Assembly: GCF_020882245.1 (NCBI RefSeq)
Contig: NC_083600.1
Span: forward strand, 5,394,001-5,458,000
DNA length: 64,000 nt
DNA from: Rhopalosiphum padi
Lineage: Eukaryota > Arthropoda > Insecta > Hemiptera > Aphididae
Direction: 5' to 3'
Position numbers and translations under genes: made by a program. Positions 50,601 to 63,399 of this stretch are shown piece after piece. Below the pieces are notes generated by a model. That model made no database searches, was not told the DNA's origin, and saw only the letters and a program-made list of their open reading frames with translations. Position 1 is the first letter of the stretch. Each line of letters begins with the position of its first letter.

Positions 50601-52020
50601 GGATGTTAATTATCTTATTATTATTTAAAAACATTATTCATAAATATTTTCGTATAAATAGAATTCAAATTTAACACACCTATAACAGTGACCCACTTGG
50701 CACCTAATGTACTGAAATGCAGTACCCACCGCTTTTTTATGCATATTTAATTGTATTAGAACAATAATATTTATTTTATAAATATTTATATTTAATATTA
50801 GAGTATTTAAGATGCTTAACTAAGATATCATTTATTGGGTTTATTAGGTCAAAAGTCGAAATATGACATATGACCGAAATATCGTGGGCGATTCGATTTT
50901 TGCCCATAAGATAAATTATAGTATAACTGTTAACTATATATATTTATAGATTAATAACGTACAATATAATATTATTCATTTAAAAACTTTAACTAATTGA
51001 TATTTATAGTTTGAGGAGTATAAGAGGCAAAGCCTCTGGTGGTAATGCAAAATTTAATATAAATTGTGTAGTAAGTACGAAATAATATATATTTTAGTCT
51101 CTGTTTAAGACTTAATACAATGTTTGTTATTGAATTATTATATTCGTTGAAAAATCATTTTTATTTAATAAAAAATGATGTTAAAAACTATACACGTAAA
51201 TCTCTCGAAACTTAAATTGAAAAAAATATATGTTTGTTGTGATCAAAATTTTAGTTTTTAGTATAGCTAGAGAGGTTTAGTAGACGTTATTTTGAATTGC
51301 AAATAAGTAAATTGAATTATTTTCCTATATAATATAGGTATGCACTATTAATAAGTGCGCGAAGTGCGAATGCCTTGAATTATCGCAAGGGCATTTTAAT
51401 GGTTTTACGCAAGTGAAATGTTTAAATTACGGCGTAAGCAATTTTAGAGACAAGCGGATTTAGCGTATAATTTAATCTGGATTTTCATAAGGAAACAATA
51501 TAATATGTAACAAAACCAGCCGTCCAGTAAATAGGTATATTGCGAGGCATGTCATATTATAACATTGTTGCTGTCGTTATGGAAAGAATATAATAATATT
51601 ATGTCGTGAATATTATACACACAATATCTATACATTGTATATTGTATTATGCGTTTAGCAACTTGGATGTGTTTACGTAATGGCGGTTGAAAAATTCCAA
51701 TGCATATATATATATCGGTCGCATGCGTTAGCTATGATTTTCTTTTAAACACTTATAAGTAAACTTTTACGGGCGTGACGGAGAAAAGTTTTTAGGCGGT
51801 ATTTGGATTTATCGATTAAATAATAATAATTATTATTATTACTATAATACTACTATACTATTGTGTATATACACATTAATAACATTCCTTTAGTCGGGGA
51901 TCGCACGTACAAGTTTCCCAAATTGGGTCGTAAATGATACGATGAACTTGTGTCAATGAATTTCTAAGTGTGCTCGTGTACGAGTACTTAAAACTCGACC
52001 CGGACCTATATATACCGCAC
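50601..52020. other. Non-coding DNA with short hairpins
   Basis: Mostly AT-rich. A perfect six-base stem with AAA loop (agaggcAAAgcctct) lies at 51023-51037. A segment at 51350-51470 is unusually rich in GCG and AAGTG strings with a bulged hairpin at 51369-51395. No gene is supported. Confidence 0.45.
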
Positions 52021-55000
52021 TCGACCATATTGTATTCGTCGGTCGTGGTGATTTTTTTGTTTTATTATTATTATTATTTTTCATTTACAATGTTAAAAAC
52101 TTGTAATAAATAAAAAAAAAATACACAAATATACTTATATATACCTATAATATAGGTATATTATACACGAGTATTCGTATATAGATATAAACTTATATAT
52201 ATATATTATATATTATATACATTGTCTATATCGCTACGTTGGAGTGTACTTGACGTTATAAAACCACCGGAATCGTGATATCCTTTACCAAAAACCGTAT
52301 TGTACTGAAAATATGTAGTCGTGATCTCCATTCCGGTCCCCATTAACCTCATTATATAATACATCACGTATATATATATATATATATATGAGCTATACAT
52401 GCCGAACACACGTTTCTTGATAATATAAATACCCTGTGCTCTTAGAGTTTAAAGAGACACTTCCCAAAAAAAAAAAACTTCATAGATTATATACGATTTA
52501 TTAATATATTGTATATTATATGGGATTTTAAGATAAATCAATATTATTATTATTTAAACCTACATATATTTTTTTTTAAATTAAATACCAAAATAGAATA
52601 ATTAGTAAATAATAAAGTTATATGATTATTTTACAATAATATTACAATAATATATTCTATGTTCTAGACTGTATCCTCAATATATTTAATTATATTAAAC
52701 AAAAGGATTTTATAAATTTATTTTTGAAATTCGTTTGTTTAATTTTTATTTGTAGATAGCTGTGATACATATAAATACTATATATGTAATTAAACCTGTA
52801 TTTAAACCATTTATATTAATTTTAGTAAATTAAATACATACTGAATAATGATTAATTTTGATTGAAGATTGAACAAAATGTATTATATACTATGTTATTT
52901 ATAGCCTATTGGTGACTTCAACATTTGAAAAAAAATACGGAATTTCATCATGGAGTAATAAATAATATTTTCAAAATAAATAAATAATGCATGATAAGAA
53001 TAAAATATGTTATGAGCATTTTTATTTGATATATTATCTTTTTAATTTACAGAATAAAAATAAATAATTATTTTATTAAATTATATTTATATTATCCTCG
53101 CTTTGTTGAATATAATGTAATTTAAGCATAATATTTATTTAAGAGGAGTATTATTTGATAGGTGGATTTCAGGACTCCGTGAGTTAAATAATATTACTAT
53201 TCTAGGTGCCTGCTACATTATATTATGACTATAGCCAAAACAGATAGGAATTATGTTTATTGTTTTACGTTGAGGAAAAACCATTTATATAATATGTTTT
53301 TTTTTACTTAAATATAAATTATTTTAATAATGTTTTAATTTTATTATTATTTAACAAATAAATCCAAAAATATTGGTTTCACGAATGCATTTGATTAATC
53401 AATAATCAATAATTAATACTCTATATACTCGTAATATGTCTCTACCTCACACACACGGTCAATCTCACGATATATCTTACATAAAAATCGTATCAATATA
53501 TAAATATATATATTGTATTTCTTCATCTATAGGTACATACGTGTGGCGAACGAGTACGTTGCAAGAGTTTTTGTGTTTTACAATGAAGTTTATTATAGTT
53601 GAACTTATTTCGCATGACAGCCTGCACCTAGCTGGTTATATATTATCTTTGACAAAAAAAAAAAATTGCCATTTATGCCTGCGGTTACATAAATAATATT
53701 ATAAAAAAAATAGTAAACGTTGATATAATTTGTACTGTGTGCAATAGGTACTAGTAGTTTATTGCATATTTGCATTTGTTTACAATTTGAGGTACAAAGA
53801 ATTTTTTCAGACTATTTATCCACTGTCAACACGATTTTACCACATGCGTATTACGCAGTGGTTTCGCATTAATCGACTGATCCGCGGCGCTTGCGGTGTG
53901 TTTCAAGGAAAATAATTTCAAAATAAAAATACAATATAAACAACAATAACCTTAATGTTTTTATCGAGTTAGCTTTTAATGCAATTTATATAATTTAATG
54001 TAATTTATTTTGAAATGTGCTAGTTTTATTTTGTTTTTGCTTTTGTAAAATTGTGTATCCCCTATAATTTTTTAAGTACTTTTGTCCAGAACTGAATTTC
54101 TCAGAATATCATAATGATCGAATCGTTAATTTTCATTAAAACCAGAAACTTTAGACGTTTATTGATTGGCAAAACTCTGGTAAAAATGATTAATGAACGT
54201 ATCAAGAAGTAAAATTATTAGATTCGAAACTTAGTAATGTTTAAATTATGATTCATTCAAGGTGTATAGTGTACAATTTAATTTTATCATAATTACACTG
54301 TTGATTAATTTTTTTAAACACTAAAGTCTTAACTTTGTTTTTCATTGTACACGAAAAATATGACTTCTAATGCCAATGTGCTGCCGGCACAGATTTATTA
54401 TAATAATATGATCAGTGTTTGTTGTGGTCTTTACATTGGAATTCCTAGGAAGACCAACGATAAGATCATTGTTTCATATAATAAATTACAATAAAACAAT
54501 AGTCAATCATAGATCTTACGATAAACTAATTTTTGATAACCCTTTCAAATAATATGTTATCTAAATTATATTGTAATTATTATTATTATTATGCATAAAT
54601 GCATAATAATATGTACAATGTGAATCGCCACAATACAAAAATTAAACGAAATTGTATGGTTACATGTTCGCACAAATCGAGTTAATTAATTACGAACAAT
54701 GTAGTGTATGCGTAGCTCTATAATAGGTATGGACCAACCGTTAAATAAGTTTGATTATCTGAATGGATATATTTTCAATATCCCATTGAGAATAAAATAT
54801 CACGTGATTAAAAAATTAAAAGAAAACAGCAAATATTATACCTAAAACAAATCGTTTAGATGATGTAATTTGGATGACATCAACGGGGCATTTATACAAT
54901 TCGTTAAGACCTAATATTATTATGTGTATGATGTTTTGAAATAAGTAAAAATATAGTTTGATGGTTTTTATTTATAATAAGTTTTATATTTCAATGAAAC

Positions 55001-55780
55001 GTAAATCTGATATTTTCCCAATCGTTTTTGTAAGTCGTAACCGTTAGCACACGTGTGTAATGCGATCCCAATGATTGGATCAATACAATCACATAATTTG
55101 TTTAAACAAACTATTATTATCATTATCATATTATGAACAGAGATATACATAATATCATTATTATTTAATTATAATACGTATTTTGTACGGATAACTAAAC
55201 AACAAAATGTAGTCTACGTGTATAATATCACTGTTGTTATGAATGTTATGATATTATTACGCTAATAATCGTTATTGTAAATTTGATCTTTAATAATAAA
55301 AAATCGTACGACTTAATACGTATCATAAACTAAGTAATATACTATAAAGTAATAATTTATAAACATGTACATTGTACCACGCACGATATTATTATGACGT
55401 TATCGTTGGTAAGTCGTTGTAAACTTGTAACCACTCGGGCGCTGAACGGAATGTCGTAATAATATTATATGTTATCATTATCGCCGACCAAGAGGAATCG
55501 CTACGAAATCGCTAATACGTGTTTACAACTTTAGATATTTAGGAAAACTGTATTGCAACAATATAATCTCATCTGTCGCTAAACCGGAACTAATAAACTA
55601 AAAATAAAATTGATTCATCCCTCGATGAATAAGGTTGTGAAACGACCGTCAACTGTAGATAACTCATTATTATTATTATATTAATTTTGCATCTAAAATT
55701 CATGCCCAAAAAAAATTCGATTTTATTTAAAAATGATGTACTTGTATACCAGTCTTGTTTTTTATTGAATTTAGTAAATA
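52021..55780. other. AT-rich non-coding desert
   Basis: About 3.8 kb with a TA array at 52371-52389, a small hairpin at 54425-54456 and no supported coding region. The frame at 53436-53696 begins at an ATG but is AT-driven in composition. Confidence 0.5.
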
Positions 55781-55786
55781 TTATAC

Positions 55787-56100
55787 AGGGTATCTATTAT
55801 CTTTTTTTGATGTACATACATAAGCTAAAACCAAAAAAAAAAAAAAAATAATATTTAAATCAAAAATAGGTGATTTTGAACTTAAAAAAAAAAATCATTC
55901 ATTTTTAAATACTCAACAAACTGATTTAAAAAAATTAAAATTTAATCATTATCAAGCTTGGAATAAATTACTTTTGAGTAATTTTCTATATTAAATTGTT
56001 TTTATTGACAATTATAGCAAAAAAACTAGCTGGATTTGTGAAAAAATCCTCGTTTTTGCTATTTTTATTTTTTTTTGTTTAGTTCTCACCAATTATTCAT
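55787..56100. repeat. Probable old dispersed repeat, AT-rich
   Basis: It opens with tatacagggtatctattatc, similar to the tatacaggatgatttccca start at 4803. It continues as A- and T-homopolymer-rich DNA (15 or more A at 55832-55848) with no coding capacity. Assignment to one family with the 4803 block is an inference from the shared opening only. Confidence 0.25.
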
Positions 56101-56149
56101 AAAAGTATTGGACTTTATAGTTTTGATCATCTCACAAAGTACCAACTCG

Positions 56150-56887
56150 ATATATGTACTTTCCTATCTGCAGAAACGACATTGAAATGGAAAATGTTAC
56201 CATATTTTCTGTTCTATAAGGCGACGATAGACAAAACACACACACGCGCGCGCGCACATAGGTATAGATATTATTATAAATTTTAAATACACCGATTGGC
56301 CGACTATAGGAATTTAAAATAATGTGTATAGCGATATCCACGGGCCACAGTGGCACACTGCAACTCGCAGATAGATCCTTTCAGGAAATAGCGTGCAAAA
56401 TAAACGTTTCTGTTGTTTTTGCACATGCGGTTCGGGCACAACCATTATATTATATTACGAGTATATCCGGCTTGCAGTGAACAGCGACGTATTTACATAT
56501 TATTTCGTGTTATCCCGAAAACGAATGTGACCCCTACCCACGACGGCAGCAGACTGAGGAGGGTATTTGGACGAATGTAAATAATTAAATAACGATAATA
56601 ATAATAATAATGACGAAAAAAAATAATAATAATAATAATAATAAGGAGAGAAGAGAATCTTTGACAAACACGTGCGGCGACGACGGCGGTGTTTATTCTC
56701 GTTTACCGCCGCCGCCCGAGTACTGGCACGTCGCGCGTATACGTCTTTATTGTTTTTCGGGCGTCTTCGTACAATATAATATACGCCGTGTCGTTTTATA
56801 GTAAACGTTATTATTGCCCCGACCGTATACATGTGTACGAGTGTGTGTGTGTGTGTAAGTAAAATGTATATTATCGTATACGAACCG

Positions 56888-56918
<31 letters not shown>

Positions 56919-57041
56919 CGACGCCGTCAGAGATACGTAATCTCGTGAGAACTCGTCGTTTTCAACCCTTTTTATTTTTATTTCGTTTCCCCGCCGCGCC
57001 GTGTCGTCATTTACGAGTCGGTTTTTTGGTCTCTGTTATTA

Positions 57042-57076
<35 letters not shown>

Positions 57077-57320
57077 TTAGACGCGCTCATGTACGCGCAG
57101 TGCGGTCCGCGCGAGATGCTGTTGCTGCAGCTGCTACGCGGACAAGTCGATCCGTTATACTTTATTATTTAAAACGCGCGTCCGGACCTTGTAAATCGCT
57201 ATTATTTGGGCGGATCAGATCGGTATAAATTATCGTACGCGCCCGATATATTATAATAATATCGTCGTGCGCAAATATTTGTTCAGACGACGTGTTAAGA
57301 AAAATAATTTATGGCGGCCG
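56150..57320. promoter_or_regulatory. GC/CpG-rich island with AAT/ATT and TA arrays
   Basis: CA/CG run at 56235-56257; AAT arrays at 56595-56611 and 56631-56644; a CpG-rich block at 56668-56770 (gcggcgacgacggcgg, ttaccgccgccgcccg); (GT)n at 56839-56856; (TA)n at 56888-56914; an ATT array at 57036-57076; and a further CpG-rich block to 57240. The 110-codon minus frame and 113-codon plus frame translate the arrays as Tyr/Phe or Ile runs. Confidence 0.42.
57081..57172 (+). CDS. Possible terminal coding exon, unidentified
   Basis: The (ATT)n array ends in attattttAG at 57071-57080, a usable acceptor with a T-rich tract. The frame then reads 29 complete codons to TAA at 57172. The sequence is balanced rather than low-complexity: ALMYAQCGPREMLLLQ is followed by LLRGQVDPLYFII. 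If spliced here, the intron phase is 1, since two bases precede the first full codon. No polyadenylation signal is obvious directly downstream, and I recognise no family. The run of CTG/CTA leucine codons may reflect base composition. Confidence 0.2.
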
Positions 57321-58230
57321 ATGATTTAGCGTATTTTTTTTTTCACACTTTCATTATATTATACGATGATAATAATAATATTTAATTAAACGGACGTTAA
57401 CGCGTGTGCTCTATCGTTTAAAACAATCAGCACACATAATAATAATAATAATAAGAATAATAATATGTACCTATATACTTATTGAATTTATTAGGTACTA
57501 TACCTACAAAATAATAAATTCAATTAACTCCGTAAACGTACAATGTAACACTTTTGACCTTTACGGCTAGATAATAATATACACTGTGTATCTATGTACT
57601 ATCTATGTAGGTAAATCTTACAAATTATTGTTTTATGTGAATGCAATTATTATTTAAACACATAAAAATCCACTTTTGCGATTAAAAAGGTCTTATAGTT
57701 GAACGTTGCACAACACCGTAGTAGTTATAGTAAGTTATTGACGAAACGTAATACACACCGATAACTATATAATATTATATATTATAAAATAACGCAGGTG
57801 TTTTCTTTTCGTGAATATAATACAATATTGTAGTATTCTGAAATTATCAAAATACGTTTATTCCGCGTGCTGGTGTACCACAATCAACCAAAGTTCTATC
57901 GAATGTTTTAATTAATATTTACTGCACCGATACTGACTGTGTGTGTGTACAGTGCGCGCATTGTACACATCGACATCGATATCATTTGCGCGGTATATAT
58001 ATATATAACAATAATAAATTATAATTAATGTACACCATATAATATTGTAATACACAATCAACTAAAACGTATAGAGCAGTGTTGATAACAACTGAAATAT
58101 CATTTACTCGAAACATTAGACACACAATCCGAAACAATATAATACTCTATGTTATTATTATTATACTTTTGAGCATTTGAAAATTTAATATTACTCTGCG
58201 AATGGAAAACTTTAATATTTCGTTGCGCTC
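57321..58230. other. Non-coding DNA
   Basis: AT-rich to intermediate, with an AAT array at 57437-57464 containing one AAG unit and a TA run at 57994-58007. No gene is supported. Confidence 0.5.
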
Positions 58231-59010
58231 CCACGTGACGTAACCCGCCCGCCTCGAGAAAACAATAATGACATTCGTTCACAATTCGAAAGCACCGTAA
58301 TATTATGCTATCATATATTACATTGTGGGCTCGGAAGCTGTGACGTAACGTTATAGTGTATAGTAGCAGTGCATCTTGTTCCGCCGCGGCTGAAACGCAT
58401 TACATTTTATTGTATTACCGAAAAAATAAAATAATAACGCTATATAGACGCGCCTCTATGAACCGTGTGTAAATCGTAATACGTCGTGACGGTTTTTCGG
58501 GAGCACACTGCAGTTTTCACGAACAGTTGCGCAAACGTTAATCGTATATTACAATATTATAATATATAATATAATATCATGCGACGTTGGTCCTGTGCGC
58601 CATATAATATTATACACTCTGCAACGAGCGAATAATGATATTTTTAATCGCATTACAGATTACAATATATTAATCGCGCTGCGGTTAACGTTTTAGCAAA
58701 CTATCAACCATATATATATATATATACGTATAATACCGCCGTCTAACACGATATCATGCCGAACTCGAGTAGCACGCTGCGAGCTCGGCGTTCTATAGAG
58801 TTTGAGGTCAAAACGCGTGCACATTATTACACGGTTGCCGCGGTACGTGTACGACTGCGTATATAACAATACTGTAATATTGTTACTGCGCCGTCGTCGT
58901 CTGCAGATATCACTCTGAAAATAAAAACAAATCCGAGGAAAATTATGTATAACCGGGTACGGCAAATTCGTTGTTGGTTTAACGGACCACACCGGCCGCG
59001 TCACGAAATG
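58231..59010. promoter_or_regulatory. GC/CpG-rich island
   Basis: CpG-rich patches at 58220-58260, 58375-58400 (gttccgccgcggctg), 58480-58540 and 58735-58910 surround a (TA)n run at 58709-58725. The 103-codon minus frame (59004-58693) has no recognisable domain. It is paired with the 56.2-57.3 kb island. Confidence 0.35.
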
Positions 59011-59271
59011 GATTTTCTTGTATTATGCTAAACAGTTGAATCGAGTTAAGACTCGTAGGTATATACATATATTGTTTGTACACTATTACGGTGCGCGTTT
59101 AATGTTGGGCGAACGAACGGTTTCTTTTTAAACGTTTTAGTTTATTTTTATAGTGTATACCTATATACGGTGTACGCCATATACATATTATTATTATATT
59201 ATATATACCTATACACTTACTTATTATATATATACTATGCCGATATCATATTCTGTTTCCGTTGACAATCG

Positions 59272-59414
59272 GTGGATAATTTCCAAAACGAATCGAAAAG
59301 CATTTATGTGTACATTTATCTTTGTGACAAATGTTACTCTAACGCGGCCATACAATTCATTTCAAACACGAAGTGCGCTAAATGTTATTTAATTATACTC
59401 AATTTTTTTTTCAG
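59272..59414. other. DNA preceding a strong acceptor-like string
   Basis: It ends in caatttttttttcAG (59400-59414), the best polypyrimidine-plus-AG string seen on the plus strand in this window. The open frame continues upstream of it, so splicing is not required to keep the frame open. Confidence 0.3.
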
Positions 59415-59613
59415 AACGTGTGGGTTTCATAAGTGGAACGCTTTCGAACATGGAAATAACACATGGGCCAGCGTTTTATTATTGGAACAATTGACCCCGA
59501 ACGAGTTTAATTTTTGCAACACATTTAACCTACACCGTTTTCGTGTTTATCAATTCGATTACCTATATAATATTATAATTCTTGCTGCCATTCGAGAATT
59601 AATGATCTATTAA
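59415..59613 (+). CDS. Possible terminal coding exon, unidentified
   Basis: Downstream of the strong acceptor-like tttttttttcAG the frame reads 65 codons to TAA at 59613. Composition is not repeat-driven: CGFHKWNAFEHGNNTWASV is followed by LLLEQLTPNEFNFCNTFNLH and ends in IRELMIY. It contains three Trp or Cys-type rare residues that random AT-rich frames seldom keep. As a last exon it should be followed by a polyadenylation signal. The near downstream DNA is AT-rich, but no clear AATAAA appears within the first 100 bases. I cannot name a family. Confidence 0.22.
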
Positions 59614-60539
59614 ATTTAATTATTATAGAAATTGTACAACGCAATCGAAAGTATAACACAATTTCAATTGTTTTTCATAATAATGTAATATAACATTTTT
59701 ATGTATAATTATATTATGTTCAAAGTCAACACGATTGTGTGTATTTTATTGTGCGTTATAATATATAATAATTATTTTTGAATTGATACTTAATGGTAAA
59801 ACGTATTATTGTGTACATTAGACAAAAATATATAGTACAGACGAATGTTTAATGTGTAAAATATATACTATAACCTTTAATGTTCTATAACTGTCGCGTC
59901 CGACCTAGACGTTTTAATAATATTGTAATTTAAACATAACCAAAGCCATCACAGTTAGGTTGGTCTGGTATAGCTAGTATTAGCTCTAATTGTTTTGCAG
60001 TGCCGTCATGCGTTGTTTTATGTTGTTTGACATTCACAGTATATCAAGATATATTGTTTTAAAAATATAGGACATAGGTATATAATCTGTATCCTATGGC
60101 CCAATAAGAATACCACGTGAAAAGTAAATATAAATATGAGAACAGTGAATTACGTTATGGAAGGAGCCAATCAGTGATGACACTACCTTGTTTTTATTTA
60201 AACGATGTGAATTTAATGAGAAGAAACATGATTATGCTATATACTAGTGCACATAACGTTTCAATTTATTTCAACAATAATATATCGTTTAGGCACGTGT
60301 TAAAATTGAAATCCAGTTAATAAATTATCAAGGATATTGAAAAATGAGTATGAAATAAAATACATACCCGTCGTTTTTATTATTAGACATGGCAAATTCA
60401 ATTTAAATTATGTTTATATTTTGCAAAAGGTATAATAACAATATAATTGTTTTTAATATTATAATATTATGAGTTATGACATATAATAAATAGATCATAA
60501 TAATGGACTTATAAATATACTTAATAAATTTTTATTTTA
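59614..60539. other. AT-rich non-coding DNA
   Basis: No repeat array or RNA gene. The ATG-initiated frame at 60117-60320 (67 codons) is AT-driven and unrecognised. Confidence 0.5.
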
Positions 60540-60960
60540 TTCAAGTATATAAAGCATAAATATAAAATTTAAAAAAAAAAAGTTTTGTAGGTTTGTACAA
60601 TTTTAAGTAATCTACGTGGATTTTTAAACTTAAAAAAAAACTATTTTCAATACATGTTCGACCACCAATCGTAATCCGTTTGAAAAATCACGATTAATTA
60701 TATTAAAGTAAGTAAAAAATTTGTGAGGATGTTACAAAGTTACTTTTTTAAGTGAAAATCGTTCTAGTGCTAAGAATCCTAAACATTTTTTTAAAAAGTG
60801 ACTTTAATATTAAAAACTGAAAACTTTCAACAAATCTAAAAAGATCTTATTTAAATCTAAAAATCGTTATAAAACGAGCATCGAAATCCCAGTTCTAATA
60901 TTTATATATTTACTATAATATTTGATGAAGATAGAAAAAACTTATAAAAAATATTAATTT
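60540..60960. repeat. AT-rich stretch, possibly an old dispersed repeat
   Basis: Composition and phrasing (long A runs after aaattt, tttttaaacttaaaaaaaa at 60621-60641) resemble the 55787 block, which has gattttgaacttaaaaaaaa. A shared origin is suggested but cannot be shown by eye. Confidence 0.22.
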
Positions 60961-63157
60961 TTAATTCTAAACAATTTATTGTATTTTCTATTTTTTGACT
61001 TTTATACACAACATTATTTGGAATGTAACTTATGTTTAAAATAAATTATTGGTTTTTTTTTTTTTTAATCATACTTGTATTAAGAATAATATAGTATAAG
61101 TTGCTATATAAGTGTTATATAATTCGTATTATAGAAAACTATATTATAAAATTGAATAATACATTTTTCCTATTATAGAGGGTCTATTTTGAGAACAAAA
61201 AATGTTATAGCATATCTATATGTTTGTATGTAATGTGATTATACGACATCCGCGTTCAATTGACACGCGGCTAAAGTGGGGAAGTATCTAAGTTGACAAA
61301 TAAAATTGAATCCGCTAAAATTAAGCAGTTTAAGTTACCATTAACACGTAAAAAATTGGTTTTTTGATATTGAATTATTAAATTATTTAATATTTGGTAG
61401 GATTTGACAAATAATCATAAATAAAAAACTAGGTAGTAAGTAGTCTGTAGTAGAGATGCTGATGGATGATTTTGTGGATAAAAGTCAATTTTTCCATCAA
61501 TGTAAATTCGATTTGCGGTTGGGTCATTATTACCGGAGTAAAGGCCTCGAGGAAAAGAGATACTTAAGGTGGAAATTGTTTACTGAATTGGAAATATAAA
61601 AACGAAATCGAATTGTGAGGAACTAGCTGTGGTCGACTGCAGTAGACGAGAACGCGTGAAATGTGTTTATCCACAAACGATTTTATTGGATGGAATTAAA
61701 ATAATAAATATATTTTATAACGCTATCGTGGCTGAAGCCGTTTTAAATATCATACGATTATTTGAATATTATATTGGTTGGAGTTGACGTAACAAATCGT
61801 TAAAAATACAGGTACCTATTAATGTAGTTCTATAGAAAACCGATCTTCGTCATGCTTATCTATACATATATTATTATTCAAAAACCTTGGTATATATATA
61901 TATAATATATATTTATACTATAAATTATAATTTTTTAGAACGTCATATCGAAATATAAAAAGTACCTAAATAACTGCAGTTTTATAAAATCTAAGTGAAT
62001 CAATTGTATAATATCGATAGAAAACAAATATTTTTACGTTTAATATTAATGAATTATTATTTCATTATAAATGTAGTTTAAGCAAACGCACTCAAAATAA
62101 TTAATTAAAGCTTTATTATGCAGTTATAATACTGAATATAATGGAGAACTTTCTATATATATATACATATTACATAGGTATATTATATATTTAAAAATGC
62201 TGGTATAATCATGTAGGTATTCCTGTCGACCTGGGTTAAAACCGTATACAAACGCATTAATAAATATAACACAGTTTTCTTCCGTAAGCACGTTTTGAAT
62301 TAAAAAGTAAAAAGTGCATTTCTCTTTTGTAAATAAAGTGAAATCCTAAGGATTTATAGTCCACTTAAATATTATATAGTAACCAAAGTTCTATACGTTT
62401 TATTTCAATGTACATTATAATATTAAACATTAGATAAAAAAAAATGTTATTAATTAACATAATGCTTTTTATATTTTATTAAATAGAGACTAATTACAGT
62501 TAAAAGTCAGATAATGAAACATTGGTTCTCATAATGTAAGTAAATGTTTAACAATTAAACCAGCATACTACTAGATATTATAATATTGAAAATTTTGATT
62601 TTTGTTTAATTAGTTATGAATTTTAATTTTGATATAAACAACTATTCATTGATTTTGAAGTGAATTGGATGATTGAAAAAAAACATTTAACCCACTCTAA
62701 TATAGCTCAAATTTCAAACATCGAGATACCTACATGTGCAACTATCAACTTTCACTAATGAATGTTTCGTAATTATCATTATTATTATTACTTAATTATT
62801 TGTCTGGTATAAAACAATTTACAGAAAATATAATCTAGTAAAAATATTACATTTATCTATAACACAGTGATTACGCCTATTTCATAATAGAAACGGTATT
62901 GCAGGTACTATGATGAGTGAATATTATTATGTACGCGTACACGTGCAAACGTGTGTGTGTGTATATATATATATAGTGTTTCAAATAACATTTTGAAGAC
63001 CTTGTCTTGATATTGCGTTTCATAACGAATATGAGTTTGTGATAATGACATAATCATAAAGTTCACGTTTCTATAGATTTTTTTTCGTTTTGACGGTGTT
63101 TTGATTTACTAACATGAACTATTATATTACATGTAATTTGTGAATTTTTTTTCTCAG
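60961..63157. other. AT-rich non-coding DNA
   Basis: No gene supported. It contains a slightly less AT-rich patch at 61440-61680, a TA-rich block at 61890-61915 and a GT/TA run at 62952-62974. Confidence 0.5.
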
Positions 63158-63224
63158 AATAATAGTACACTTTCCAGACGAACTCGAACAGATCGTCAGT
63201 AAATCATTTGAAGTCAAATCGTAA
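63158..63224 (+). CDS. Possible short terminal coding exon, unidentified
   Basis: gaattttttttctcAG ends at 63157, a good acceptor-like string. In the frame starting at 63159 the DNA reads 21 codons to TAA at 63224: IIVHFPDELEQIVSKSFEVK plus Ser. The mix of acidic, basic and hydrophobic residues is protein-like, but the segment is very short and such strings are expected by chance across 64 kb. Confidence 0.13.
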
Positions 63225-63399
63225 GGTCCTTTAATGATTATTAGTATTGACCAAAAGGCACGACTGAATTGTTTCTAATAATTATTATTTTTCAATTGGT
63301 TTGCAAGTCGAAGACTCTCGGATTAGTGAATATCGTTCAACCAGAGTACATCTAAGTAATAATAATATACACTAGCAGTGTATAGTTTGATACCATATC

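Noticed and set aside
56500..57228. Overlapping 75-113 codon frames
   Set aside because: Apart from the short tail at 57081-57172 they are translations of AAT/ATT and TA arrays.
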